Positions 43,517 through 53,110 of a DNA stretch of 64,000 nt are shown here, piece after piece. Every line of letters begins with the position of its first letter. Position 1 is the stretch's first letter. A program made the translations under genes and the position numbers. Location: NCBI RefSeq assembly GCF_000744815.1, contig NZ_JQMQ01000005.1, forward strand, positions 6,405,801-6,469,800. The letters are read 5' to 3'. Under the pieces are notes generated by a model that saw nothing but the letters and a program-made list of their open reading frames with translations, was not told the origin of the DNA and did no database searches. The stretch comes from Phaeacidiphilus oryzae TH49. GTDB lineage: Bacteria; Actinomycetota; Actinomycetes; Streptomycetales; Streptomycetaceae.

Positions 43517-44409
43517 GCCACCGCCTTGCGGACCAGCAGTGCCGCCTCACTGGGCGTCCGGCCCACCGTCACCCCGGCCGCCTCCAGCGCGGCCCGCTTG
43601 GCCTCCGCGGTGCCCGAGGAGCCGGAGACGATCGCCCCGGCGTGGCCCATGGTGCGGCCCTCGGGAGCGGTGAAACCGGCGACGTAGCCGATCACCGGCT
43701 TGTCGACGTGCTCCCGGATGTAGGCGGCGGCCCGCTCCTCGGCGTCCCCGCCGATCTCCCCGATCATCACGATCAGGTCGGTCTCGGGGTCCTCCTGGAA
43801 GGCGGCCAGCGCGTCGATGTGGGTGGTGCCGACGACCGGGTCGCCGCCGATGCCCACACAGGTCGAGAAGCCGATGTCGCGCAGCTCGTACATCAACTGG
43901 TAGGTCAGCGTGCCGGACTTGGACACCAGGCCGATCCGGCCCGGGCCGGTGATGTCGGCCGGGATGATGCCGGCGTTGGACCTGCCGGGGCTGATCACGC
44001 CGGGGCAGTTGGGGCCGATGATGCGGGTCGCCGGCCGGCCGTCCCCGCCCCGCGTGGCCTGCGCGTGCGCCCAGAACGCGGCGGTGTCGTGCACCGGAAC
44101 GCCCTCGGTGATCACCACGCACATCCCGATCCGCGCGTCCACCGCCTCGATCACCGCGTCCCTGGTGGCGGCGGCGGGGACCAGTACCACGCTCACGTCC
44201 GCCCCGGTGGCCGCCACCGCCTCCGCCACACTGCCGAAGACCGGCAGTGCCCGGCCCTCGATCCGCACGCTCCGCCCGGCCTTGCGCGGGTTCACCCCGC
44301 CGACCACGGTGGTACCGGAGCGCAGCATCTTCGCCGTGTGCCTCATTCCCTCGGCGCCGGTCATGCCCTGGACCAGCACCCGGCTGCCCTCGTCGAGGAA
44401 GATCGCCAT
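43513..44409 (-). CDS. sucD: Succinyl-CoA ligase (ADP/GDP-forming) alpha subunit
   Basis: 298 residues. The CoA-binding domain has [19 protein letters not shown] and GGVNPRKAG. The ligase domain has the conserved [27 protein letters not shown] and [10 protein letters not shown]. The phosphorylated His is H256 in [14 protein letters not shown]. With SucC it converts succinyl-CoA, ADP and phosphate to succinate, CoA and ATP, reversibly. This is likely a second copy besides the TCA-cycle enzyme. In an oxalate locus it could supply succinyl-CoA as CoA donor for priming oxalate, or conserve energy; this is inferred. ATG 44409 lies 5 bases after the sucC stop. Confidence 0.94.
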   Translation of the reverse strand: MAIFLDEGSRVLVQGMTGAEGMRHTAKMLRSGTTVVGGVNPRKAGRSVRIEGRALPVFGSVAEAVAATGADVSVVLVPAAATRDAVIEAVDARIGMCVVITEGVPVHDTAAFWAHAQATRGGDGRPATRIIGPNCPGVISPGRSNAGIIPADITGPGRIGLVSKSGTLTYQLMYELRDIGFSTCVGIGGDPVVGTTHIDALAAFQEDPETDLIVMIGEIGGDAEERAAAYIREHVDKPVIGYVAGFTAPEGRTMGHAGAIVSGSSGTAEAKRAALEAAGVTVGRTPSEAALLVRKAVA

Positions 44410-44414
44410 CGTCG

Positions 44415-45638
44415 TCACCCTCCCGCGGCCGCGAGCTCGCCGGCCCGCTCCGCCGCGCTGTCCATGGTCTCCAGCTGCTGCACACCGGGCAGGCCCGCCT
44501 CGGTGAGGATCCGCCGCCCCAGCTCGGCGTTGTTGCCGTCCAGGCGGACCACCACCGGGCGGTCCACCGGTTCGCCGCGCTCCGCGAGCAGCGCGTACGC
44601 CCTGACGATCCCCTCGGCCACCGCGTCGCAGGCGGTGATCCCGCCGAAGACGTTGACCAGGACGCTGCGGACGGCCGGGTCGGCGAGGACCACCTCCAGG
44701 CCGTCGGCCATCACCTCGGCGGAGGCGCCGCCGCCGATGTCCAGGAAGTCCGCGGGGGCGGCCCCGCCGTGCCGCTCGCCGGCCTGGGCGACCACGTCCA
44801 GGGTGGACATCACCAGGCCGGCCCCGTTGCCGATGATCCCCACGCCCGCGCCGCCACTGTCCAGGCGGACGTAGTTGAGGCCCTTGGCGCGGGCTCTGGC
44901 CTCCAGCGGATCGCCGCCTCCAGCGGCGGCGGCACCGGCGGCCGAGCCGTCGGCGGCACCGGCGGCGAAGCGCGAGCGCCCGGGGTGCCTGAACTCCGCG
45001 TTGTCGTCCAGGGTGACCTTGCCGTCCAGCGCGAGTATCCGCCCGTCGCCGTCCCGGACCAGCGGGTTGACCTCCACCAGCAGCGCGTCCTCGGCGGCGG
45101 CCACTTGCCACAGTGCGCGGAAGACCTCCGCCACGGCCTCCGCCGACCCGGCGGGGAAGCCGGCCTGCCGGACGATCTCCCGGGCGGTCGGGCCGTCGAT
45201 CCCGCGGGCCGGGTCGATCGGCACCCTGGCCAGTGCCTCCGGGCGCTCGGCGGCGATCTGCTCGATCTCCATCCCGCCCTGCGCCGAGGCGAGGGCGAGG
45301 AAGCCGCGAGTGGCGCGGTCCAGCAGTACGGCGGCGTAGTACTCGTCGGCGATCTCACTGGCGGGGGTGACCAGGACACTGTGGACGGTGTGGCCCTTGA
45401 TGTCCATGCCGAGGATGTCCGCGGCGGCGGCCTCCGCAGCCTCGGGGCCGGCGGCGTGCCGTACACCGCCGGCCTTGCCCCGGCCGCCGGTCTTGACCTG
45501 GGCCTTGACCATGACCGCCGATCCGAGGCGGTCGGCGGCGGCCCGCGCCTGCGCGGGGTCGGTGGCCAGCTCGCCCGGGGGGACTGGCACTCCGTGTGCG
45601 GCGAAGAGGTCTCTTGCCTGGTGCTCGTACAAGTCCAT
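44415..45638 (-). CDS. sucC: Succinyl-CoA ligase (ADP/GDP-forming) beta subunit
   Basis: 407 residues. The ATP-grasp domain (about 1-235) starts [20 protein letters not shown] and includes [21 protein letters not shown] and KVTLDDNA carry Mg-binding acidic residues. The C-terminal CoA-ligase domain has [23 protein letters not shown] and [12 protein letters not shown]. An Ala/Gly-rich insertion (about 225-243) is a lineage-specific loop. It heads a leftward operon sucC-sucD-pntA1-pntA2-pntB with overlapping or near-overlapping starts and stops. The promoter is in 45639-45748, which contains a copy of the oxalate-locus operator. Confidence 0.94.
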   Translation of the reverse strand: MDLYEHQARDLFAAHGVPVPPGELATDPAQARAAADRLGSAVMVKAQVKTGGRGKAGGVRHAAGPEAAEAAAADILGMDIKGHTVHSVLVTPASEIADEYYAAVLLDRATRGFLALASAQGGMEIEQIAAERPEALARVPIDPARGIDGPTAREIVRQAGFPAGSAEAVAEVFRALWQVAAAEDALLVEVNPLVRDGDGRILALDGKVTLDDNAEFRHPGRSRFAAGAADGSAAGAAAAGGGDPLEARARAKGLNYVRLDSGGAGVGIIGNGAGLVMSTLDVVAQAGERHGGAAPADFLDIGGGASAEVMADGLEVVLADPAVRSVLVNVFGGITACDAVAEGIVRAYALLAERGEPVDRPVVVRLDGNNAELGRRILTEAGLPGVQQLETMDSAAERAGELAAAGG

Positions 45639-45701
45639 ACGGGGACGTCCGTCCTTGGAGGTGGATTCTGCGGCGAGGGTACCGAGAATACGGGCGACCG
45701 A

Positions 45702-45717
45702 ATACTGTATGCAATAC
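45702..45717 (+). promoter_or_regulatory. Oxalate-regulon operator (sucC/panE-like copy)
   Basis: ATACTGTATGCAATAC lies in the 110-bp gap between sucC (leftward, start 45638) and the ketopantoate-reductase-like gene (rightward, start 45749), at a position able to control both. An additional upstream GAATACGG (45687-45694) may be a half-site. It matches the motif at the other five sites nearly base for base. Confidence 0.78.
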
Positions 45718-45748
45718 CAATCCCCATCCCTCGGCGGACGGAGAAGCC

Positions 45749-46732
45749 ATGCGGATCGCAGTCGTCGGCGCCGGAGCGATCGGTGCCTATGTCGGAGCCG
45801 CCCTCGACCGCGGCGGCGCCGACGTGCACCTGGTGGCCCGGGGCGAGCACCTGCGCGCCATGCAGCGGAACGGTGTGCGGGTGCTCAGCCCCCGCGGGGA
45901 CTTCACGGCCCACCCCCACGCCACCGACGACCCGGCCGAGATCGGCCCGGTCGACTATGTGTTCCTCGGCCTGAAGGCCCACAGCTACCCCTCCAGCGGT
46001 TCGCTGATCGCCCCACTGCTCGGTGCGGAGACGGCGGTGGTGGCCGGGCAGAACGGCATCCCGTGGTGGTACTTCCACGAGCTCAGCGGTCCCTACCGGG
46101 GGCGGCGGATCGAGGCCGTCGACCCCGGCGGGGCCACCAGCCGGGTGCTGCCCCCGGAGCGGGCCATCGGCTGTGTGGTCTACCCCGCGACGGTGATCGA
46201 GGAGCCGGGGGTGATCCGGCATCTGGAGGGCACCCGGTTCTCCATCGGCGAGCCGGCCGGCGGTGTCTCCGCGCGCTGTGCCGCGCTGAGCGCCGCCATG
46301 GTCGCCGGCGGCCTCAAGTGCCCGGTGGAGGAGCAGCTGCGGGACGACATCTGGATCAAGCTGATGGGCAATGTCGCCCTCAATCCGCTCAGTGCCCTCA
46401 CCGGCGCGACCATGGCGGAGATCTGCGGCCATCCGCACACCCGCCGACTGGTGGCCACGATGATGGCCGAGACGCTGGAGATCGCCGCCAGTGTGGGCAG
46501 CACTCCGGACATCTCCATCGAGAAGCGGCTGGCCGGTGCCGAGCGGGTGGGCCACCACAAGACCTCGATGCTTCAGGATCTGGAGGCGGGCAAGCGGCTG
46601 GAGCTGGACGCACTGGTGACCGCGGTGGTGGAGATCGCCGACATGACCGGGGTGGCGGCGCCGGTGCTGCGCGCCCTCCACGCGGCCACCGACCTGCTGG
46701 CGCAGCGGAGCCAGAGCCCCGCCCTGGCGTAG
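45749..46732 (+). CDS. Ketopantoate reductase (ApbA/PanE)-family dehydrogenase
   Basis: 327 residues. The N-terminal NADP-binding region is [22 protein letters not shown] with VARGEH. The catalytic Lys is in [11 protein letters not shown], and the C-terminal helical domain contains [24 protein letters not shown], typical of the family. An element near [13 protein letters not shown] marks a subgroup of longer PanE-like proteins of unknown substrate. Vitamin biosynthesis is unlikely here; a 2-oxoacid or hydroxyacid linked to oxalate/glyoxylate metabolism is a reasonable guess. GGAG precedes ATG 45749. It is co-regulated with sucC by the shared operator. Confidence 0.86.
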   Translation: MRIAVVGAGAIGAYVGAALDRGGADVHLVARGEHLRAMQRNGVRVLSPRGDFTAHPHATDDPAEIGPVDYVFLGLKAHSYPSSGSLIAPLLGAETAVVAGQNGIPWWYFHELSGPYRGRRIEAVDPGGATSRVLPPERAIGCVVYPATVIEEPGVIRHLEGTRFSIGEPAGGVSARCAALSAAMVAGGLKCPVEEQLRDDIWIKLMGNVALNPLSALTGATMAEICGHPHTRRLVATMMAETLEIAASVGSTPDISIEKRLAGAERVGHHKTSMLQDLEAGKRLELDALVTAVVEIADMTGVAAPVLRALHAATDLLAQRSQSPALA

Positions 46733-46883
46733 CCGGCGGCGGTGCGGCGGGGGCCCGGCGGGGCTGCGGTCGGGAAGCGCAAGGGCGCGGTCGGGTGCGC
46801 CGCGGGCGGGCGGCGTAAAGGTCGGTACAAGGGTCGGTTCAAGGGGTGGACACCGGCCGGGGCCAGGCGTAGAAGCTTGTACT

Positions 46884-46899
46884 CATACTGTATGCAGTC
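46884..46899 (+). promoter_or_regulatory. Oxalate-regulon operator (transporter copy)
   Basis: CATACTGTATGCAGTC lies about 96-111 bases upstream of the OFA transporter start. It differs from the sucC copy only in the last few bases. The 262-bp spacer 46733-46994 otherwise contains no gene. Confidence 0.75.
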
Positions 46900-46994
46900 T
46901 TCAGGATTCTGATTGCTGCGGTATGCCGTAAATGCCGCGACCCACCCAAGAGCCGCAGTATGCGCCCGATCCGCGCTAGGGAAAGGCGAGTACA

Positions 46995-48284
46995 TTGACG
47001 GACGGCCTCACCACCCGAGTCACGGGGGCCCGCTCCGGAGCCGGGAGTTCCGAGCTCACAGGCCTGCACAACCGCCGGCTGCAGGCGGTCATCGCGCTGA
47101 TCGTGATGCTCATGATCAGCCCCTACGAGTACACGTTCACCGTCTTCGAGAAGCCCATCGCCAAGGCATGGCACGCCGCCCTGCCGCAGGTGGCCCTGAC
47201 GTTCACCATCTATGTGGTGGTCGCCGGGCTGTTCATGATCCCCAGCGGCCGCTGGTCCGACCGCTGGCAGCCGCGCTGGTTCACCACCGCCGCCGGGGTG
47301 GTGACCGGCGCCGGCTGGCTGCTCAGCGCCCAGGCGAACAGCACCTGGGAGCTGTGGCTGGCCTACGGCTTCGGGGCGCTCGGTCCCGGCTACATCTACG
47401 CCAACTGCGTCAACAACGCGCTGAAGTGGTTCCCCGAGGCGCGCAAGCGCGGATTCACCGTCGGCTTCATCGACATGGGCTTCGGGGCCGGCTCCGCGCT
47501 GTTCATCCCCTTCCTCGCGGCGATGGTGGACCACGGCGAGAACGGCTTCCGGCAGGCCTTCACCGTCATGGGGATCGCCATGCTGGTGGTCATCGTGATC
47601 GCCGCCCAGTTCCTCCGCTATCCGCCCAAGGGCTGGCTGCCGGCGGGCTACGACCCGGCGCAGGACAGCCTCGGCCGCACCCGCTCCGACAACCGGGACT
47701 ACACCCCCGGCCAGATGCTCCGCACCTGGCAGTGCTACGTCTCCTGGGGCGGCCTCACGCTGATCACCGGCGCCGGCCTGATGGTCACCGCCCACATCGC
47801 CGAGATGTCCACCACCACCGCCGGTCTCGGCGCGGCGGTGGGCGTCGCCGCGGCCACCTACAGCCGCATCCCCAACGGGGTGATGCGCTGGCTGGGCGGC
47901 GCCTTCTCCGACCGGATCGGCCGCGAGCTGTCCATGTTCCTGTGCTTCACCCTGATGGGGCTGATGCTGCTGGCGATGACGGCCACCCACAACGGGCCGC
48001 TCTTCGTCGTCGAGACGCTGGTCTCGATGGGCTGCTGGGGACCGCTGTTCTCGCTCTACCCGGCACTGGTCGGGGACTACTGGGGGCGGGCCAACTCCGG
48101 TGTCAACTACGGCATCGTGTACACCGGCAAGGCGGCGGGCGGGGTCTACGCCGGGTATCTGGCCGCCTTCCTCTTCGGGGTCAGCGGCTCCTGGAACCTG
48201 GACTTCTACATCGCGGCGGGCTCCGCCGTCCTGGCGGGCCTGAGCGCGCTGGTGCTGCGCAGGCCGGGCGCCCGCACCGGCTGA
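46995..48284 (+). CDS. OFA-family major facilitator: oxalate/formate antiporter
   Basis: 429 residues with about twelve transmembrane segments. Features matching the OFA family include the opening LIVMLMISPYEYTFTVFEKPI, the RWSDRWQPRW loop motif, GFGALGPGYIYANCVNNALKWFPEARKRGFTVGF, and the later GAFSDRIGRELSMFL. It should exchange external oxalate for internal formate; because decarboxylation consumes a proton inside, this exchange can build a proton gradient. TTG 46995 is preceded by AAAGG and is the only start upstream of the first helix. It is divergent from no gene but convergent with fdsD across a bidirectional terminator. Confidence 0.92.
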   Translation: MTDGLTTRVTGARSGAGSSELTGLHNRRLQAVIALIVMLMISPYEYTFTVFEKPIAKAWHAALPQVALTFTIYVVVAGLFMIPSGRWSDRWQPRWFTTAAGVVTGAGWLLSAQANSTWELWLAYGFGALGPGYIYANCVNNALKWFPEARKRGFTVGFIDMGFGAGSALFIPFLAAMVDHGENGFRQAFTVMGIAMLVVIVIAAQFLRYPPKGWLPAGYDPAQDSLGRTRSDNRDYTPGQMLRTWQCYVSWGGLTLITGAGLMVTAHIAEMSTTTAGLGAAVGVAAATYSRIPNGVMRWLGGAFSDRIGRELSMFLCFTLMGLMLLAMTATHNGPLFVVETLVSMGCWGPLFSLYPALVGDYWGRANSGVNYGIVYTGKAAGGVYAGYLAAFLFGVSGSWNLDFYIAAGSAVLAGLSALVLRRPGARTG

Positions 48285-48343
48285 CGGAACGTCAGCTCCT
48301 CGGTCCTCAACCCGCGGATCGCACCACCCACCGCACGCCGAGG

Positions 48344-48385
48344 CGCCGGGCCCCGCCCCCGAGAACCGGGGGACGGGGCCCGGCG
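48344..48385. terminator. Bidirectional hairpin between the OFA gene and fdsD
   Basis: A 12-bp perfect stem, CGCCGGGCCCCG with CGGGGCCCGGCG, extended by CCCCC/GGGGG after one bulge, lies between convergent stops at 48284 and 48410. Confidence 0.8.
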
Positions 48386-48409
48386 TCGCCGTTGGCCGGC
48401 GCCTGGCGG

Positions 48410-48655
48410 TCAGGTCAGCAGCCGGGCGGCCGCCAGCGCCAGCGGGTCCAGACCGTGCCCGCCGCCGGCACCACCGGCACCGTCGGCGAGCAGGCCGCGC
48501 AGGCGGGCCCGCATGGACGGGTCCCAGAACCGGCGGATGTGGTCCGCGACCGCCTCGGCGGCCCGCTCCCCGGCCGCCCGCCCGAAGTGCGCGGCGATCC
48601 CGTTGGCCATCCGCACCTCGGGGAGGACGGCGGTGTGCTGCTGCTCTCCGGCCAT
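48410..48655 (-). CDS. fdsD: Formate dehydrogenase delta subunit (FdsD-like)
   Basis: 81 residues. Small proteins of this type, with the start VRMANGIAAHFG and the DHIRRFWDPSMRARL motif, are the delta subunits of soluble NAD-linked Mo formate dehydrogenases (FdsD). It is the last gene of the fdsG-B-A-D operon, beginning 1 base after the fdsA stop. FdsD is thought to help assembly or maturation rather than catalysis. The C-terminus is Gly/Ala-rich. Confidence 0.88.
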   Translation of the reverse strand: MAGEQQHTAVLPEVRMANGIAAHFGRAAGERAAEAVADHIRRFWDPSMRARLRGLLADGAGGAGGGHGLDPLALAAARLLT

Positions 48656-48656
48656 C

Positions 48657-51482
48657 TCAGTTCACCGCCTCGACGCTGGCCGCCGCCGGCCGCCGGACGC
48701 CGTCCGCGGGAAGCGGCGCGGCCGGCCCGACCTGAACGGCCGTCACCTTGTACTCCGGGCAGTTGGTCGCCCAGTCGGAGTTCTCCGTGGTCACCACGTT
48801 CGCCCCGCTGACCGGGTGATGGAAGGTGGTGTACACCACCCCGGCCGGCATCCGGTCGGAGATCCGGGCGTGGAGTTCGGTCCGCCCGACCCGGCTGCTG
48901 ACGGCCACCAGGTCGCCGTCCCGGATCCCCCGGTCCTCGGCGTCGTGCGGATGGATCTCCAGCACGTCCTCGGCATGCCAGGCGATGTTCCCGGTACGGC
49001 GGGTCTGCGCACCCACGTTGTACTGGCTGAGGATCCGCCCGGTGGTGAGGATCAGCGGGAAGCGGCGGGTGCTGCGCTCCTCGGTCGGCACGAACGGGGT
49101 CGGCATGAACCGGCCCTTGCCCCGGACGAACTCCTCCACGTGCATCACCGGGGTGCCGGCCGGCGCGGCCTCGTTGCACGGCCACTGTACGCTGCCCAGC
49201 TTGTCCAGGAGGTCGAAGGAGACCCCGGCGAAGGTCGGGGTGGTGGCGGCGATCTCGTCCAGGATCTGCCCGGGGTGGTCGTAGGACATCGGGTAGCCCA
49301 TGGCGGTGGCCAGTTCGCAGACGATCTCCCACTCGTGCTTCCCGGCCTTCGGCGGCATCACCGCGCGCACCCGGTTGACCCGGCGCTCGGCGTTGGTGAA
49401 GGTGCCGTCCTTCTCCAGGAAGGAGGCCCCGGGCAGGAAGACGTGGGCGAACCTCGCCGTCTCGTTGAGGAACAGGTCCTGGACCACGACCAGCTCCATC
49501 GCCTCCAGCGCCGCGGTGACGTGCTGGAGGTTGGGGTCGGACTGGGCGATGTCCTCGCCCTGCACGAACAGCCCGCGGAAGCCGCCGCCGATCGCCGCGT
49601 CGAACATGTTGGGGATCCGCAGGCCCGGCTCGGCGAGCAGGGTCTCGCCCCACAGCTCCTCGAAGATCCCGCGCACGGCGTCGTCCGAGACATGCCGGTA
49701 GCCGGGCAGCTCGTGGGGGAAGGAGCCCATGTCGCAGGAGCCCTGGACGTTGTTCTGCCCGCGCATCGGGTTCACCCCGACGCCGTCCCGGCCGATGTTG
49801 CCGGTGGCCATGGCCAGGTTGGCCATCCCCATCACCATGGTCGAGCCCTGGCTGTGCTCGGTGACGCCGAGGCCGTAGTAGATGGCGCCGTTGCGGGCGG
49901 TGGCGTAGAGGCGGGCGGCGGCCCGCAGCTCCTCGGCCGGCACTCCGGTGATCGGCTCGACCGCCTCCGGGCTGTTCTCCGGGCGGGCGACGAACTCCGC
50001 CCACTCCTCGTAGCCCTCGCAGCGCGCGGCCGTGAACTCCCGGTCCACCAGGCCCTCGGTGACGGCCACGTACGCCATCGCGTTGACCACCGCCACATTG
50101 GTGCCGGGGCGGAGCTGGAGGTGGTGCTCGGCCTCGATGTGCGGGCTGCGGACCAGGTCGATCCTGCGCGGGTCGACGACGATCAGCTTGGCGCCCTCGC
50201 GCAGCCGCCGCTTCATCCGGGAGGCGAAGACTGGGTGGCCGTCGGTCGGGTTGGCCCCGATGACCACGATCACGTCGGCCTCGGCCACACTGCGGAAGTC
50301 CTGGGTGCCGGCCGACTCGCCGAAGGTCTGCTTCAGCCCGTAGCCGGTGGGGGAGTGGCAGACCCGGGCGCAGGTGTCCACGTTGTTGTTGCGGAAGGCC
50401 GCCCGGACCATCTTCTGGACGACGAAGACCTCCTCGTTGGTGCAGCGCGAGGAGGAGATGGCGCCGATCGAGCCGGTGCCGTGGCGCTGCTGGATCTCGC
50501 GGAGGCGGCGGGCGGTGTAGCCGATCGCCTCCTCCCACTCCACCTCGCGCCAGGGGTCGCTGGTGCTCTCCCGCAGCATCGGCCTGAGCCTGCGGTCGCG
50601 GTGGGTGGCGTAGCCGAAGGCGAACCGGCCCTTGACGCAGCTGTGGCCCTCGTTGGCGCCGCCGTCCTTGTAGGGGACCATCCGCACCAGCTCGTCGCCG
50701 CGCAGCTCGGCCTTGAAGGAGCAGCCGACACCGCAGTAGGCGCAGGTGGTGACGACGGAGCGGGTGGGCATCCCGAGGTCCACCACCGAGCGCTCCTGGA
50801 GGGTGGAGGTCGGGCAGGCCTGGACGCAGGCGCCGCAGGAGACGCACTCGGAGTCCAGGAAGGACTCGCCGGCGCCGGGGGAGACCTTGGACTCGAAGCC
50901 GCGGCCCTCGATGGTGAGGGCGAAGGTGCCCTGGATCTCGTCGCAGGCCCGGACGCAGCGCGAGCAGGCGATGCACTTCGCCGGGTCGAAGTCGAAGTAC
51001 GGGTTGCTGGTGTCGGGCTGGGCGTCCAGGTGGTTGGCGCCGGGGTCCTCGGGGGTGCCGTAGCGGACCTCGCGGAGGCCCACCACCCCGGCCATGTCCT
51101 GGAGTTCGCAGTCCCCGTTGGCGGGGCAGGTCAGGCAGTCCAGGGGGTGGTCGGAGATGTACAGCTCCATGGTGTTGCGGCGGAGCCGGGCGAGCCGGGG
51201 CGACTGGGTGCTGATCCGCATCCCGGACTCGACCGGGGTGGTGCAGGAGGCGGGGGTGCCGCGCCTGCCGTCGATCTCCACCAGGCAGAGCCGGCAGGAG
51301 CCGAAGGCCTCCATGCTGTCGGTGGCGCAGAGCTTGGGGATCTGTACCCCGGCCTCGGCGGCGGCGCGGAGCACCGAGGTGCCCTCGGGGACGCGTACCG
51401 GCAGGCCGTCCACCGAGACGTCGACGGTGGCCGGTCCCGGACGCTCCGGGGTGCCGAAGTCGGGTTCCTTGAGCAGGGTCAT
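48657..51482 (-). CDS. fdsA: NAD-dependent Mo formate dehydrogenase, catalytic alpha subunit
   Basis: 941 residues, cytoplasmic (no Tat signal). The N-terminus carries a 2Fe-2S domain (C52, C63, C66, C80), a His/Cys cluster (about 111-125, DHPLDCLTCPANGDC), two 4Fe-4S ferredoxin clusters (C170-C180 and C213-C223) and the proximal 4Fe-4S site (C247, C250, C254, C282). The bis-MGD domain follows. The Mo ligand is Cys375 in CARVCHSPTG, not selenocysteine. His376 follows as in known formate dehydrogenases. It oxidises formate to CO2 and passes electrons to FdsB/FdsG for NAD reduction. The start overlaps the fdsB stop (ATGA). Confidence 0.95.
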   Translation of the reverse strand: MTLLKEPDFGTPERPGPATVDVSVDGLPVRVPEGTSVLRAAAEAGVQIPKLCATDSMEAFGSCRLCLVEIDGRRGTPASCTTPVESGMRISTQSPRLARLRRNTMELYISDHPLDCLTCPANGDCELQDMAGVVGLREVRYGTPEDPGANHLDAQPDTSNPYFDFDPAKCIACSRCVRACDEIQGTFALTIEGRGFESKVSPGAGESFLDSECVSCGACVQACPTSTLQERSVVDLGMPTRSVVTTCAYCGVGCSFKAELRGDELVRMVPYKDGGANEGHSCVKGRFAFGYATHRDRRLRPMLRESTSDPWREVEWEEAIGYTARRLREIQQRHGTGSIGAISSSRCTNEEVFVVQKMVRAAFRNNNVDTCARVCHSPTGYGLKQTFGESAGTQDFRSVAEADVIVVIGANPTDGHPVFASRMKRRLREGAKLIVVDPRRIDLVRSPHIEAEHHLQLRPGTNVAVVNAMAYVAVTEGLVDREFTAARCEGYEEWAEFVARPENSPEAVEPITGVPAEELRAAARLYATARNGAIYYGLGVTEHSQGSTMVMGMANLAMATGNIGRDGVGVNPMRGQNNVQGSCDMGSFPHELPGYRHVSDDAVRGIFEELWGETLLAEPGLRIPNMFDAAIGGGFRGLFVQGEDIAQSDPNLQHVTAALEAMELVVVQDLFLNETARFAHVFLPGASFLEKDGTFTNAERRVNRVRAVMPPKAGKHEWEIVCELATAMGYPMSYDHPGQILDEIAATTPTFAGVSFDLLDKLGSVQWPCNEAAPAGTPVMHVEEFVRGKGRFMPTPFVPTEERSTRRFPLILTTGRILSQYNVGAQTRRTGNIAWHAEDVLEIHPHDAEDRGIRDGDLVAVSSRVGRTELHARISDRMPAGVVYTTFHHPVSGANVVTTENSDWATNCPEYKVTAVQVGPAAPLPADGVRRPAAASVEAVN

Positions 51483-53110
51483 GCCGTGTCCTCCGCTGTG
51501 CTGTGCGGGCGGTCCGCCTCGGCTGGGGCGCCAGTGGGGGCCTCGCGGGAGAGGAAGTCGTCGGGGAAGTGGGTGAGGGCGCTGCGCACCGGCATCGGCG
51601 TCAGGCCGCCCATGGCGCAGAGGGAGCCCTCGGTCATCAGCTCGCAGAGGTCCTCGAGGAGTGCGAGGTCGGCCTCCTGGTGGTCCTTCATGATCCGGTC
51701 TATGACCTCCACCCCGCGCACCGAGCCGATCCGGCAGGGGGTGCACTTGCCGCAGGACTCCTCGGCGCAGAACTCCATGGCGAACCGGGCCTGCGCGGCC
51801 ATGTCCACGGTGTCGTCGAAGACCACCACACCGCCGTGCCCGACCATCGCGCCGGCCTCGGCGAACGCCTCGTAGTCCATCGGCAGGCCGAACCGGGAGA
51901 CCGGCAGGTACGCCCCCAGCGGGCCGCCGACCTGCACCGCGCGTACCGGGCGTCCACTGCGGGTGCCGCCGCCGTACTCCTCCACCAGGTCGCCGAGGGT
52001 GACGCCGAAGGCGGTCTCCACGATGCCGCCGCGGGCGACGTTGCCGGCCAGCTGGAAGACCTGGGTGCCGCGCGAGCGCCCGACCCCCAGTGCCGCGTAC
52101 GCCTCGGCGCCCTCGGCGAGGACGGTCGGCACGGCGGCCAGTGTGAGGACGTTGTTGATCACGGTCGGGCGGCCGAAGAGGCCGTGCAGTGCCGGGATCG
52201 GCGGTTTGGCGCGGACCTGCCCGCGCCTTCCCTCCAGGCTGTCCAGCATGGAGGTCTCCTCGCCGCAGATGTACGCCCCGCCGCCGACCCGGACCTCCAG
52301 GTCGAAGCGGAGCGGCGAGCCGAGGACGCCCTCGCCCAACCAGCCCTGGGCGTAGGCGATGTCGACGGCGGCCCGCATGGTGGCGACGGCGTCCGGGTAC
52401 TCCGAGCGGATGTAGACGAACCCCTCGCGGGCGCCCACCGCGTGGGCGGCGATCAGCATCCCCTCGATGAGGAGGAAGGGGTCGCCCTCCATCAGCATCC
52501 GGTCGGCGAAGGTCCCGCTGTCGCCCTCGTCCGCGTTGCAGCAGACGAACTTGACGCCGTCCAGGGCGGATTCGCAGTCCGAGCCGGTGTCCAGCACGGT
52601 CTTCCACTTGACGCCGGCCGGGAAGCCGGCGCCGCCCCGCCCGCGCAGCCCGGACGCGGTGACCCGGTCGACGACCTCCGTCGGGCAGAGGGCGAGGGCC
52701 GCGCGGAGGCCGTCCATCCCGCCGTGGGCGAGGTAGTCCTCGGGGGAGAGCGGGTCGGTGACGCCGACCCGGGCGAAGGTGACCCGGTGCTGCCGGGCCA
52801 GCCAGGGGAGTTCGCCGACCGGGCCGAGCCGCAGCGGGTGCTCGCCGCCGTCCAGCAGGCCCGCGTCCAGCAGTGCCGGGACGTCCTCCGGGGCCACCGG
52901 CCCGTAGCCGATCCGGCCCTCCGCGGTGGCGACCTCGACCAGTGGCTCCAGCCAGAGGGCGCCGTGTGAGCCGTTGCGGACCAGCCGGATGGCGCGGCCC
53001 GCGGCCGCGGCACCCGTGCGCAGTGCCTCGGCGACCTCGTCCGCGCCGACGGACCGGGCCGCCGAATCGCGCGGGACGTAGACGGTGACCGCTTCCTGAC
53101 GACCCGTCAT
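51479..53110 (-). CDS. fdsB: Formate dehydrogenase beta subunit (NuoF-like, NADH/FMN)
   Basis: 543 residues. An N-terminal thioredoxin-like ferredoxin region (about 1-110) precedes the NuoF core: GLRGRGGAGFPAGVKW (NADH site), CCNADEGDSGTFADRMLMEGDP (FMN), GGGAYICGEETSMLDSLEGRRG, and the 4Fe-4S motif ESCGKCTPCRIG. It transfers electrons from Fe-S clusters to FMN and NAD+. Coupled by ATGA overlaps to both fdsA and fdsG. The about 100-residue N-terminal extension is characteristic of this formate dehydrogenase subtype, where NuoE-like and NuoF-like parts are fused or adjacent. Confidence 0.95.
   Translation of the reverse strand: MTGRQEAVTVYVPRDSAARSVGADEVAEALRTGAAAAGRAIRLVRNGSHGALWLEPLVEVATAEGRIGYGPVAPEDVPALLDAGLLDGGEHPLRLGPVGELPWLARQHRVTFARVGVTDPLSPEDYLAHGGMDGLRAALALCPTEVVDRVTASGLRGRGGAGFPAGVKWKTVLDTGSDCESALDGVKFVCCNADEGDSGTFADRMLMEGDPFLLIEGMLIAAHAVGAREGFVYIRSEYPDAVATMRAAVDIAYAQGWLGEGVLGSPLRFDLEVRVGGGAYICGEETSMLDSLEGRRGQVRAKPPIPALHGLFGRPTVINNVLTLAAVPTVLAEGAEAYAALGVGRSRGTQVFQLAGNVARGGIVETAFGVTLGDLVEEYGGGTRSGRPVRAVQVGGPLGAYLPVSRFGLPMDYEAFAEAGAMVGHGGVVVFDDTVDMAAQARFAMEFCAEESCGKCTPCRIGSVRGVEVIDRIMKDHQEADLALLEDLCELMTEGSLCAMGGLTPMPVRSALTHFPDDFLSREAPTGAPAEADRPHSTAEDTA

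Noticed and set aside
48657-51482. Selenocysteine-type formate dehydrogenase
   Set aside because: The Mo-ligand codon encodes Cys (C375); there is no in-frame TGA.
48513-51875. 1120-codon plus-strand frame opposite fdsA/fdsB
   Set aside because: Shadow of the formate dehydrogenase operon; sequence composition is that of reversed GC-rich codons and no domain is recognisable.
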